DNA of 5,029 nucleotides from an archaeon (GTDB lineage: Archaea; Thermoplasmatota; Thermoplasmata; Methanomassiliicoccales; Methanomethylophilaceae), in contig JAKSHV010000098.1 of assembly GCA_024399225.1 (NCBI GenBank), positions 1 through 5,029 of the forward strand, written 5' to 3'. The position numbers were made by a program, and so were the translations under genes. The notes under the pieces are model-generated. The model did not search any database and had not been told where the DNA came from. It worked only from the letters and a program-made list of their open reading frames with translations. Positions 1-5,029 of this stretch are shown here, in pieces. Positions within the stretch are counted from its first letter, which is position 1; each line of letters begins with the position of its first letter.

Positions 1-71
1 CGACGACAGAATGTAGATAGGTTACTAAACATAAAATTGAGCAGGCCCAATTAGGCATTGGTTTGGAAAAG

Positions 72-111
72 TGTCAATATTTTGTCAACAAATCTCGACA
101 TTTTGTCAACA
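72..111. repeat. Tandem TGTCAA boxes at about one and two helical turns
   Basis: TGTCAA occurs at 72-77, 83-88 and 104-109, so the steps are 11 and 21 bp. The second and third copies sit in a longer exact 12-mer, ATTTTGTCAACA, at 79-90 and 100-111. In the gap, TCTCGA at 93-98 matches the box at 4 of 6 positions and keeps the roughly 10.5-bp phase. Such phasing puts all copies on one face of the helix, typical of cooperative regulator binding. That it is an operator is inference; the regulated gene may lie to the left of the window. Confidence 0.5.
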
Positions 112-118
112 TTTCGCA

Positions 119-134
119 GAATTCCGCGGAATTC
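119..134. repeat. Perfect 16-bp palindrome
   Basis: GAATTCCGCGGAATTC reads identically on both strands, with no central spacer. It lies 8 bp to the right of the TGTCAA array in non-coding DNA. It could be a dimeric regulator site. As RNA it could form a 6-bp stem with a CGCG loop, but no U-tract follows closely on either strand, so a terminator role is less likely. Confidence 0.5.
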
Positions 135-179
135 ATCAAAAATTGGGGGATAATTAAGGGATTTAAGGTCGGGATCAAG

Positions 180-195
180 GGGGCCGATCTGCCCC
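180..195 (-). terminator. Possible terminator hairpin after the 209-aa gene
   Basis: On the minus strand GGGGC, a 6-nt loop and GCCCC form a 5-bp GC stem about 33 nt past the TGA stop of the 209-aa gene. Only a short TT follows directly; the nearest real T run (TTTTT) lies about 40 nt further, near 139-143. It is a plausible 3' end of the two-gene transcript, but weak. Confidence 0.3.
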
Positions 196-228
196 TCATA
201 TCCCTTTGTTTCCATCATCCGGAGGTGA

Positions 229-858
229 TCACTCGGTGATCTTCATGATGATCTGGACCTTGACTGCTCCCCAGTTCTGGTCGAAGATACCGGTCGAACC
301 CCTCATTCCTTCGAGGTGGATGGTGGTCTCTTTGTCGGAGTGGATCCAGACCTCGTCGGAGATCGCATCCTTCTGGATGAGCACACCGTTCTCCTCTCCG
401 AAGAACGCGGTTGCGTTCCTTCCGCTGTCGAGGGTGAACTTGCCTTCGAAGTCGGGGGAGGAGATCGTGATGTTGTTGGTCACAAGGACCTTCGTCACGT
501 TCACCTTGATGCAGTACCATACGCCTGCGGGTATGACGACGTCGATGTTGAACCTCTGGTCCTTGTCGACGATGTTCGAATCATACCTGGGGTTGGGCAT
601 CGAGGTGATGGTCGCCGAAGGATATCCGGTCTCACGGTCGTCCTTGATCAGGGAATAGGTCTTGACGTCGGACGGATCGTTGGTGATGGATGTGAATGCG
701 ATCACATCGTCTCCGTCATGGATGATGTAGTTGATGTGGATCGGGATGTTGCTGCCGCTGGATGCCGAAGAACTGTAGGCTACTGCGGGTGCGATTAACG
801 AACAGGAAGCCACCAGAACCGACAGGGCTAGGACTCCCAGGACCCTATTGCTTATCAT
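229..858 (-). CDS. Exported protein of unknown function, 209 aa
   Basis: I do not recognise the family. The N-terminus is a clear signal peptide: a short start with R5, a hydrophobic core at about residues 7-27, and a likely cleavage after AVA at 27, before Tyr28. A serine-rich stretch (29-36) leads into a beta-rich, charged domain to residue 209, with no further membrane segment. The mature part has one cysteine (C116) and three N-glycosylation sequons (N120, N129, N148), which suits a surface or pseudoperiplasmic protein. The ATG is supported by GAGGT (865-869) six bases upstream. It is the second gene of a likely operon, 49 nt after the 185-aa exported protein, with a GC hairpin in the gap. 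A lipoprotein reading from C19 (VASC) is possible but the AVA site fits better. Gene call firm; function unknown. Confidence 0.85.
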   Translation of the reverse strand: MISNRVLGVLALSVLVASCSLIAPAVAYSSSASSGSNIPIHINYIIHDGDDVIAFTSITNDPSDVKTYSLIKDDRETGYPSATITSMPNPRYDSNIVDKDQRFNIDVVIPAGVWYCIKVNVTKVLVTNNITISSPDFEGKFTLDSGRNATAFFGEENGVLIQKDAISDEVWIHSDKETTIHLEGMRGSTGIFDQNWGAVKVQIIMKITE

Positions 859-864
859 GTGGAT

Positions 865-869
865 ACCTC
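865..869 (-). promoter_or_regulatory. Ribosome binding site of the 209-aa gene
   Basis: GAGGT on the minus strand lies six bases before the ATG at 856-858. It fits the anti-Shine-Dalgarno of 16S rRNA and fixes this start rather than an internal methionine. Confidence 0.6.
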
Positions 870-880
870 AGATGTGGGGC

Positions 881-896
881 GGGGGATTTCTCCCCC
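881..896 (-). terminator. Intercistronic GC hairpin with GAAA loop
   Basis: On the minus strand GGGGGA, GAAA, TCCCCC form a perfect 6-bp stem capped by a GNRA-type tetraloop. It starts 11 nt after the TAA of the 185-aa gene and ends 11 nt before the ribosome binding site of the 209-aa gene. No U-tract follows, so it is unlikely to be a full terminator. It may instead stabilise the 3' end of the upstream message or reduce read-through, giving unequal amounts of the two proteins. Confidence 0.45.
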
Positions 897-907
897 CGGA
901 AAGTTGT

Positions 908-1465
908 TTACTCGCTGTTGGGGATGTTGCTCGAAGAGTCGATGCTTACCACGATCTTGAATCCGCCCTGGATTTCACCCTTGGTGAAGGTTACATTCTC
1001 GCCTGCTGCAAAGGTGATAGCGATGGTCTGCTCGGAGGAGTCATCTCCTTCGATTACCTCTGCGGTTGCGGTGAGCTTGCTCTGGGGGTTGCCGTTGGCA
1101 TCGTAGACAGTTACAGTGATCGTGGAGACGTGGAAGTTCATTGCGTTTCCTTTCTGGTCAACTCCGAACACCTTGAAGGTGGGGTTGACGTTGTCCTTGG
1201 AGAGCTTGTACTCGATTCCCTTACCAGGAGTGTTGATGGTGTCGAAGTTGAGCTTGTAGTCTTTATCTAACTTCAGCTCAGCCGAGGCGTCTTTGCCATC
1301 AAACTGGATCACGTAGCTGTCAGTGGGTACGTCTGTGTTTCCATTGAGGGATGCGTTGTATGCGAAGGCAGCACCGGTCATGGCTGCTCCGCAGAGGAGT
1401 AGGATGACGAGGGGTGCGAGGAACTTCGATTTGGACGAATTTCCCTCTGCGTTGACTGATGTCAT
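908..1465 (-). CDS. Exported or membrane-anchored surface protein, 185 aa, unknown function
   Basis: A polar N-terminus of about 14 residues with two lysines is followed by a hydrophobic segment (15-35) ending GAAFA before Tyr36. It is either a signal peptide cut after A35 or an N-terminal anchor. The remaining 150 residues are lysine/aspartate rich with alternating beta-strand patterns (for example 112-121 and 131-137) and no cysteine, which suggests a small beta-sandwich outside the cell. Sequons lie at N37 and N157. The A-F-A-Y junction followed by a short beta protein resembles the TasA/camelysin (SipW-type) layout; this is resemblance only. The ATG is preceded by AAAGGAG (1476-1482), ten bases upstream. 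It is the first gene of a probable operon with the 209-aa exported protein. Gene call firm; function unknown. Confidence 0.85.
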   Translation of the reverse strand: MTSVNAEGNSSKSKFLAPLVILLLCGAAMTGAAFAYNASLNGNTDVPTDSYVIQFDGKDASAELKLDKDYKLNFDTINTPGKGIEYKLSKDNVNPTFKVFGVDQKGNAMNFHVSTITVTVYDANGNPQSKLTATAEVIEGDDSSEQTIAITFAAGENVTFTKGEIQGGFKIVVSIDSSSNIPNSE

Positions 1466-1475
1466 TTTTTCGTTT

Positions 1476-1482
1476 CTCCTTT
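1476..1482 (-). promoter_or_regulatory. Ribosome binding site of the 185-aa gene
   Basis: AAAGGAG on the minus strand lies ten bases before the ATG at 1463-1465, within a purine-rich stretch. It supports the chosen start. Confidence 0.6.
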
Positions 1483-1570
1483 CTTTTCTTGAACCCGATC
1501 CTCCGTTTCCGGTGTTTCAGGTTCTCGGTTGGGCTCTTCCCTTCCGATGTTATGGAGGTGTTTTTGTAAG

Positions 1571-1579
1571 TATTTAATA
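1571..1579 (-). promoter_or_regulatory. TATA-like box for the exported-protein operon
   Basis: The minus strand reads TATTAAATA, close to the archaeal TATA consensus. With the usual distance of about 25-27 bp, transcription would start near 1549, giving a leader of roughly 84 nt that contains the ribosome binding site. No clear BRE is visible upstream. Confidence 0.5.
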
Positions 1580-1605
1580 CCGACGAAGACAAATTGTAGA
1601 TATTA

Positions 1606-1616
1606 GTTCAATGAAC
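1606..1616. repeat. 11-bp palindrome upstream of the operon promoter
   Basis: GTTCA and TGAAC flank a single central A. It lies about 27 bp upstream of the minus-strand TATA-like box, a position suited to an activator or repressor dimer. Short enough to be chance. Confidence 0.3.
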
Positions 1617-1652
1617 ATATAATTTGAAACTGATGTTGTTGATACGAGAACA

Positions 1653-1675
1653 CTGTCGGAATTTTGTCATCAAAT
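1653..1675. promoter_or_regulatory. TGTC-N7-TGTC element, second copy
   Basis: TGTC at 1654 and 1665 are 11 bp apart, and the right box is embedded in ATTTTGTCATCA. Aligned without gaps to positions 71-93 it matches at 18 of 23 bases, including the 9-mer ATTTTGTCA and the CAAAT that ends the element. It sits between two divergent promoters, so a shared regulator is plausible. Function is inferred. Confidence 0.4.
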
Positions 1676-1740
1676 AGAGTCAGATCAAACCTAGGCAGGG
1701 TGTTCGGGAGCAAAAGACGGACTTTTGATCAGTTCCTTTA

Positions 1741-1750
1741 TTATATTATA
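1741..1750 (+). promoter_or_regulatory. TATA-like box for the flavoprotein gene
   Basis: TTATATTATA matches an archaeal TATA element. Spacing of about 25-27 bp predicts a transcript start near 1770-1772. This leaves a leader of about 20 nt before the ATG at 1792, or a nearly leaderless start if TTG at 1771 is used. Confidence 0.5.
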
Positions 1751-1791
1751 GGATAAGAAAAGGAATATACTTGCAATCCGTATTCTCATCC

Positions 1792-2343
1792 ATGTCCAAA
1801 TTCGTGGTTTTCATGGGCAGTCCCCGTAAGAAAGGGAATTCTTACAACATCGCCAACCAGCTGATCGAGTCTTTGAAAGCGGAAGGTGCCGAGATCGTGG
1901 TCTACGAATTGAATCAGCCCGGCATCAAGGGCTGTATCGGATGCGGTGCGTGCCGCGGAAGGAGCGACTGCATCCAGAAGGATCCGCTCAGCACCATGTA
2001 TCAGGACGTTCGCGATTCGGACGGAGTTGTGTTCGTATCTCCGATATACATGAACGGCATCACCGGACAGGCGAAGATCTGTCTCGACAGGATGTACCCA
2101 TTCCTCGGAATGAATCTCCAGCCCCGTCTTCCCGACAAGAAGGCGCTGTGTGTCATCACCATGGGCGAGAGGGACGAGGAGAAGTTCTACCAGGCTATCG
2201 GACAGGTCATGGAATGCTTCAAGGTGTTCGGCTGGGAGCAGTTCGAACCGATCATCTGTTCCGGAACCGACGAGTTCGGATACAAACTGCCCGACATCCA
2301 GGACAAGATAAAGGCAGCCGTTTCAGACCTGCTGGGTCATTGA
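1792..2343 (+). CDS. Iron-sulfur flavoprotein (Isf-like), flavodoxin-fold reductase, 183 aa
   Basis: This is an NADPH-dependent FMN reductase-like flavoprotein. Strand 1 (residues 3-8) leads into the FMN phosphate loop GSPRKKGNS (9-17). A cysteine cluster C48-x2-C51-x2-C54-x5-C60 follows, the compact [4Fe-4S] spacing described for Isf of Methanosarcina thermophila. SPIYMNGITGQAK (83-95) is the second FMN-contact motif. Isf proteins take electrons from ferredoxin and can reduce oxygen or peroxide, so a cytosolic redox or oxidative-stress role is likely; the physiological partner is unknown. The ATG at 1792 suits strand 1 but has no ribosome binding site. An in-frame TTG at 1771 has AGGA six bases upstream and would add seven residues (190 aa). 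It is transcribed alone, divergent from the exported-protein operon and convergent with valS, with a hairpin after the TGA. Confidence 0.88.
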   Translation: MSKFVVFMGSPRKKGNSYNIANQLIESLKAEGAEIVVYELNQPGIKGCIGCGACRGRSDCIQKDPLSTMYQDVRDSDGVVFVSPIYMNGITGQAKICLDRMYPFLGMNLQPRLPDKKALCVITMGERDEEKFYQAIGQVMECFKVFGWEQFEPIICSGTDEFGYKLPDIQDKIKAAVSDLLGH

Positions 2344-2361
2344 ATTCTCATAAAAATAAAC

Positions 2362-2379
2362 CCGGGGGACATCCCCCGG
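2362..2379 (-). terminator. Hairpin terminator between convergent genes
   Basis: CCGGGGG and CCCCCGG pair as a perfect 7-bp stem with a 4-nt loop. On the minus strand it lies 12 nt after the valS stop and is followed by a T-rich run (TTTATTTTTA), a good intrinsic-type terminator for valS. On the plus strand it lies 18 nt after the flavoprotein stop with a weaker T run (TGTTTTA) further on, so it may work both ways. Confidence 0.7.
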
Positions 2380-2391
2380 TAAGTTACTGTT

Positions 2392-5016
2392 TTACTGCTC
2401 GATGACGAGGAGGGCATCTCCGCACTGGATGGTGGAGACCTCCCTTCCGTTGAGGGACAGGATCTTCTTGATCTCGAAGAACTCGGGTCCGAGTTCGACG
2501 GTCTCGCCGTCTGCCTCGAGGGTGACCTTTCCGTCGGCGATCTGCTTGGCGATGTCCTCGGGGGAGGCTGCCTTGAGTGCTGCGACGATGGCCTTTGCCT
2601 TGTCCTTGAATGCGGGTCCGAGCTTTCCGTAGACGGGTTTGACCTCTGCGACCTTCTCGACGAGTTCCGCCTTCTCGGCGATCTCGAAGTTCTTGGCGGC
2701 GGTTCCCTGCTGGATGTCCTCTGCGGACATCTTGTACATGGCGGAGTCTCCTCCGATGATCTCCAGGCTGGAGATCTCTGCGGCGAGGTTGATCTTCCTC
2801 TCGGCCTTCCATGCGCGGACCTGTGCGATGAACTCCGCTGCGGTGTCTCCTGCTTTGACTGCGACGACGTCGATTTCTGCGGGGACGGGCCATGCGGTCA
2901 GGTGGACGGACTTTGCACCGTCGAACTTGGCGAAGTGGGTCTGGTAGACCTCCTCGGTGATGTGGGGCACGAAGGGTGCCAGGAGTTTGATTGCGTCAAG
3001 GAAGACGGTGTACAGGGTGTACCTGACGGCGTCGTCGGACCTCTTCTTGACCATCTCGACGTAGTCGTCGGCGAAGACGTGCCAGATGAACTCCTCGACG
3101 TACTTCATGGCCTTGTCGAACTGGTAGATCTCGAGACAGTCGCCGGTGTTCTTGATGCACTCGGCGAGCTTTCCGATGATCCACTTGTCGGCGGTCCTGA
3201 GCTCTGCGGGCTTGGCAGGTGCTGCGGTGAGGTCCTGGAAGTACCTGGAGACGAACTGTCCGAGATTGTAGACCTTGATTGCGATCTTCTTTCCGCGGAC
3301 GACGTCCTTCTCCCTGAAAGCGTGGTCGATTCCGAGGGAGCAGTTGGCGGCGAAGTACCTGAGTGCGTCGGCTCCGTAGTTCTCGAGGATGGGGATGGGG
3401 TCGATGACGTTTCCGATGGAGGAGTGCATGGGGGTTCCGTCGGGGGCCATGATGAATCCGTGGATCATGATGTCCTTCCAGGGGATGCATTCCTCGATCT
3501 GCTCCGCCCTGAGGATGGAGTAGAACGCCCAGGTCCTGATGATGTCGTGGGACTGGGGCCTCATGGACATGGGGAAGAGCTTCTTGTGGAGCTCGTCGTC
3601 CCTCTCCCAGAAGGTGTTGTAGAGGGAGGATCCGGAGGAGTCCATCCAGGTGTCGAAGACGTCGGTGCATCCGATGAACTCGGTGCAGCCGCACTCGGGA
3701 CACTTGTCGACGGGTGCCGCATCCTCGGTGGGATCGACGTAGTTCCTTGCCTGCTGCTCGGTGGCGCAGACGGCATGTCCGCACTTCTTGCATTCCCAGA
3801 TGGGGACGGGGGTGGCGAAGATCCTCTGCCTGGAAAGGACCCAGTCCCATCCGAGGGAGTTGGTCCAGTCCTCGAGCCTGACCTTCATGAACTCGGGGAA
3901 CCAGTTGATCTCGGAGGCCCTCTTGAGGATGGCGTCCTTGAAGGTGGTGGTCTTCAGGAACCACTGGGGGACCTGCAGGAACTCGATGGGGGAGTGGCAC
4001 CTCCAGCAGATGGAGACCTGCTGGGGGTTGTCCTCCTGGTGGTCGAGGACTCCCAGTTCCCTGAGGTCCTCGATGATGGCTGCGCGTGCGTCGGCGACCT
4101 TCATTCCGGCGTACTTGCCGGCGAGCTCGGTCATGTTTCCTGCCTCGTCGATTCCCTTCTCGAGCTCGAGGTGGTACTTCATGATCCATTCGAGGTCGGC
4201 CTTGTCTCCGATGGTACAGATCATGACGTTTCCGGTTCCGTACTCGCGCTCGACCTTGGGGTCGGCGATGATCTTGACGTGCCTTCCGTAGATGGGGGTG
4301 ATGAGCTCCTTTCCGACGAGGTCGGCCTTCTCCTTGTCGTCGGGGTGGACGGCGACGACCTTACAGGTGCAGAGAAGCTCGGGCCTGGTGGTGGCGATCA
4401 TCATGTAGTCGTCGGTACCGGCGATCTGGAACTTGAGGTAGTTGAGCTTGTTGACGTTGTCCTTGTACTCGACCTCGGCGTCTGCGAGGGCGGTCATACA
4501 TCCGGGACACCAGTTGATGGGGTGCTCGGCCTTGTAGACGAGACCGCGGTTGAAGAGCTTCACGAAGGAGAGCTGGGTGATGCTCCTGTAGTAGGGTGCG
4601 TCGGTCTGGTAGTAGATGGAGGGGTCCATGGACTCTCCGAGGATCTCGAAGTCGTGGGTCATCTTGGCGATGAATCCGTTGGCGTAGTCCTCGCAGAGCT
4701 CCCTGTACTTCTTCCTGGGGGTGTTGAGCTTGTTGATTCCGTGCTTCTTCTCGACCTTGACCTCGATGGGGGTTCCGTTGACGTCGAAGCAGAGGGGGAA
4801 GAAGACGTTGCAGCCTTTCATCCTGTGGTACCTTGCGGCGAAGTCGATGAGGGAGTATCCGGTTGCGTGTCCGAGGTGGAGGGGACCGGAGGTGTACCTG
4901 GGAGGGTTGTCGATGCTGAAAACGGGCTTGTCGGATTTGGGGTCGAAGCGGTAGATCTCTTCGGATTTCCACATCTCCTCCCATTTTTTCTCAATTTCTG
5001 CGCAGTCGTATGCCAT
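2392..5016 (-). CDS. valS: Valyl-tRNA synthetase, archaeal type, 874 aa
   Basis: Class I synthetase that charges tRNA-Val with valine in the cytosol. The Rossmann fold carries HLGH (47-50). The CP1 editing domain (about 195-350) shows TTRPELL (209-215), VAVHPDD (221-227) and GTGNVMICTIGDK (260-272), of the archaeal valine type, and should clear mischarged threonine. Two probable zinc knuckles are C170/C173 with C337/C340, and C409/C412 with C439/C442. WDWVLSRQRIFATPVPIW (390-407) and DVFDTWMDSSGSS (452-464) are core ValRS motifs. The KMSKS loop reads PMHSS (529-533) before IGNVIDP, lacking both lysines. The helical anticodon-binding domain spans about 610-740; the C-terminus is a short alpha/beta domain instead of the bacterial coiled coil. 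Length suits archaeal ValRS. The ATG fits the family N-terminus; the 13 bases seen upstream show no ribosome binding site. It ends in TAA, converging on the flavoprotein gene. Confidence 0.96.
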   Translation of the reverse strand: MAYDCAEIEKKWEEMWKSEEIYRFDPKSDKPVFSIDNPPRYTSGPLHLGHATGYSLIDFAARYHRMKGCNVFFPLCFDVNGTPIEVKVEKKHGINKLNTPRKKYRELCEDYANGFIAKMTHDFEILGESMDPSIYYQTDAPYYRSITQLSFVKLFNRGLVYKAEHPINWCPGCMTALADAEVEYKDNVNKLNYLKFQIAGTDDYMMIATTRPELLCTCKVVAVHPDDKEKADLVGKELITPIYGRHVKIIADPKVEREYGTGNVMICTIGDKADLEWIMKYHLELEKGIDEAGNMTELAGKYAGMKVADARAAIIEDLRELGVLDHQEDNPQQVSICWRCHSPIEFLQVPQWFLKTTTFKDAILKRASEINWFPEFMKVRLEDWTNSLGWDWVLSRQRIFATPVPIWECKKCGHAVCATEQQARNYVDPTEDAAPVDKCPECGCTEFIGCTDVFDTWMDSSGSSLYNTFWERDDELHKKLFPMSMRPQSHDIIRTWAFYSILRAEQIEECIPWKDIMIHGFIMAPDGTPMHSSIGNVIDPIPILENYGADALRYFAANCSLGIDHAFREKDVVRGKKIAIKVYNLGQFVSRYFQDLTAAPAKPAELRTADKWIIGKLAECIKNTGDCLEIYQFDKAMKYVEEFIWHVFADDYVEMVKKRSDDAVRYTLYTVFLDAIKLLAPFVPHITEEVYQTHFAKFDGAKSVHLTAWPVPAEIDVVAVKAGDTAAEFIAQVRAWKAERKINLAAEISSLEIIGGDSAMYKMSAEDIQQGTAAKNFEIAEKAELVEKVAEVKPVYGKLGPAFKDKAKAIVAALKAASPEDIAKQIADGKVTLEADGETVELGPEFFEIKKILSLNGREVSTIQCGDALLVIEQ

Positions 5017-5029
5017 GTTAAACGGGCGC

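Larger units (their letters stand above)
1..228. other. Non-coding left flank with repeat and palindrome elements
   Basis: No convincing gene lies in this stretch. It holds three exact TGTCAA boxes (72-77, 83-88, 104-109), a perfect 16-bp palindrome (119-134), a GC hairpin (180-195) and AT-rich DNA around 28-40 that could act as a minus-strand TATA box for a gene beyond the left edge. A short minus-strand reading frame runs from an ATG at 56-58 off the left edge, but it has no ribosome binding site and is too short to call. The right part (about 135-228) is the 3' flank of the minus-strand 209-aa gene. Confidence 0.6.
1466..1791. other. Divergent intergenic region, 326 bp
   Basis: This region separates the minus-strand exported-protein operon from the plus-strand flavoprotein gene. 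It holds the operon leader and ribosome binding site (1466 to about 1550), a minus-strand TATA-like box (1571-1579), an 11-bp palindrome (1606-1616), a TGTC-N7-TGTC element (1653-1675), an imperfect inverted repeat (1682-1690 with 1725-1733) and a plus-strand TATA-like stretch (about 1741-1750). Much of it is AT-rich relative to the genes. No RNA gene was recognised. Confidence 0.6.

Noticed and set aside
1..54. C-terminal end of a plus-strand gene in frame 1, ending at TAG 52-54
   Set aside because: Seventeen open codons are expected by chance, and the AT-rich content resembles intergenic DNA more than the coding regions.
2..58. Minus-strand partial gene starting at the ATG at 56-58 and running off the left edge
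   Set aside because: Only 19 codons are visible, without a ribosome binding site; hydrophobic residues hint at a signal peptide but this cannot be supported from the window.
72..111. CRISPR-like or iteron-type replication repeats
   Set aside because: Only three short boxes with no regular spacers of 30-40 bp and no replication gene nearby; a regulatory site is the simpler reading.
206..1270. Plus-strand reading frames of 114 to 160 codons opposite the exported-protein genes
   Set aside because: They lie antisense to two genes with signal peptides and ribosome binding sites, overlap each other in different frames, and show no recognisable protein features.
1320..1592. Minus-strand 90-aa reading frame overlapping the operon leader and the start of the 185-aa gene
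   Set aside because: Its ATG lies upstream of the predicted TATA-like box, it has arginine/lysine-rich low-quality protein, and its 3' part is a shifted frame of the signal-peptide gene.
2996..4189. Minus-strand 397-codon frame inside valS
   Set aside because: Its product is arginine, histidine and proline rich, the mark of a shifted frame of a high-GC gene; the ValRS frame here is unambiguous.
3761..4291. Plus-strand 176-codon frame opposite valS
   Set aside because: Antisense shadow with no family resemblance, no start signals and full overlap with conserved ValRS motifs.

Overview
The window reads as archaeal, most likely a euryarchaeal methanogen of the Thermoplasmata/Methanomassiliicoccales type. 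This is an inference from three things: a valyl-tRNA synthetase of archaeal build (short C-terminus without the bacterial coiled coil, archaeal-type editing-domain motifs), an iron-sulfur flavoprotein with the exact cysteine spacing known from methanogens, and AT-rich TATA-like boxes instead of bacterial -35/-10 promoters. No mobile element, CRISPR array, rRNA or tRNA was seen. All four stop codons are TAA or TGA, so the window gives no evidence for or against UAG (pyrrolysine) recoding.

Layout from left to right. Positions 1-228 are non-coding and rich in short structured DNA: tandem TGTCAA boxes, a perfect 16-bp palindrome and a GC-rich hairpin beyond the first gene. Positions 229-1465 hold two minus-strand genes for small exported proteins of unknown function. 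The 185-aa gene (908-1465) comes first in transcription and the 209-aa gene (229-858) second, 49 nt apart with a GC hairpin between them; they look like one operon. Positions 1466-1791 are a divergent intergenic region with a TATA-like box for each direction and several repeat or operator candidates. Positions 1792-2343 encode, on the plus strand, an iron-sulfur flavoprotein (Isf-like, flavodoxin fold). A strong hairpin at 2362-2379 separates it from the convergent valS gene (2392-5016, minus strand), which is complete and fills the rest of the window.

The genes do not form one obvious pathway. The two exported proteins plausibly act together at the cell surface, the flavoprotein is probably a redox or oxidative-stress enzyme, and valS is housekeeping. 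The most notable points are a valyl-tRNA synthetase whose KMSKS loop reads PMHSS, a TGTC-N7-TGTC element present in both intergenic regions with helical-turn spacing, and the uncharacterised exported pair sharing an A-x-A-Y signal-peptide junction.
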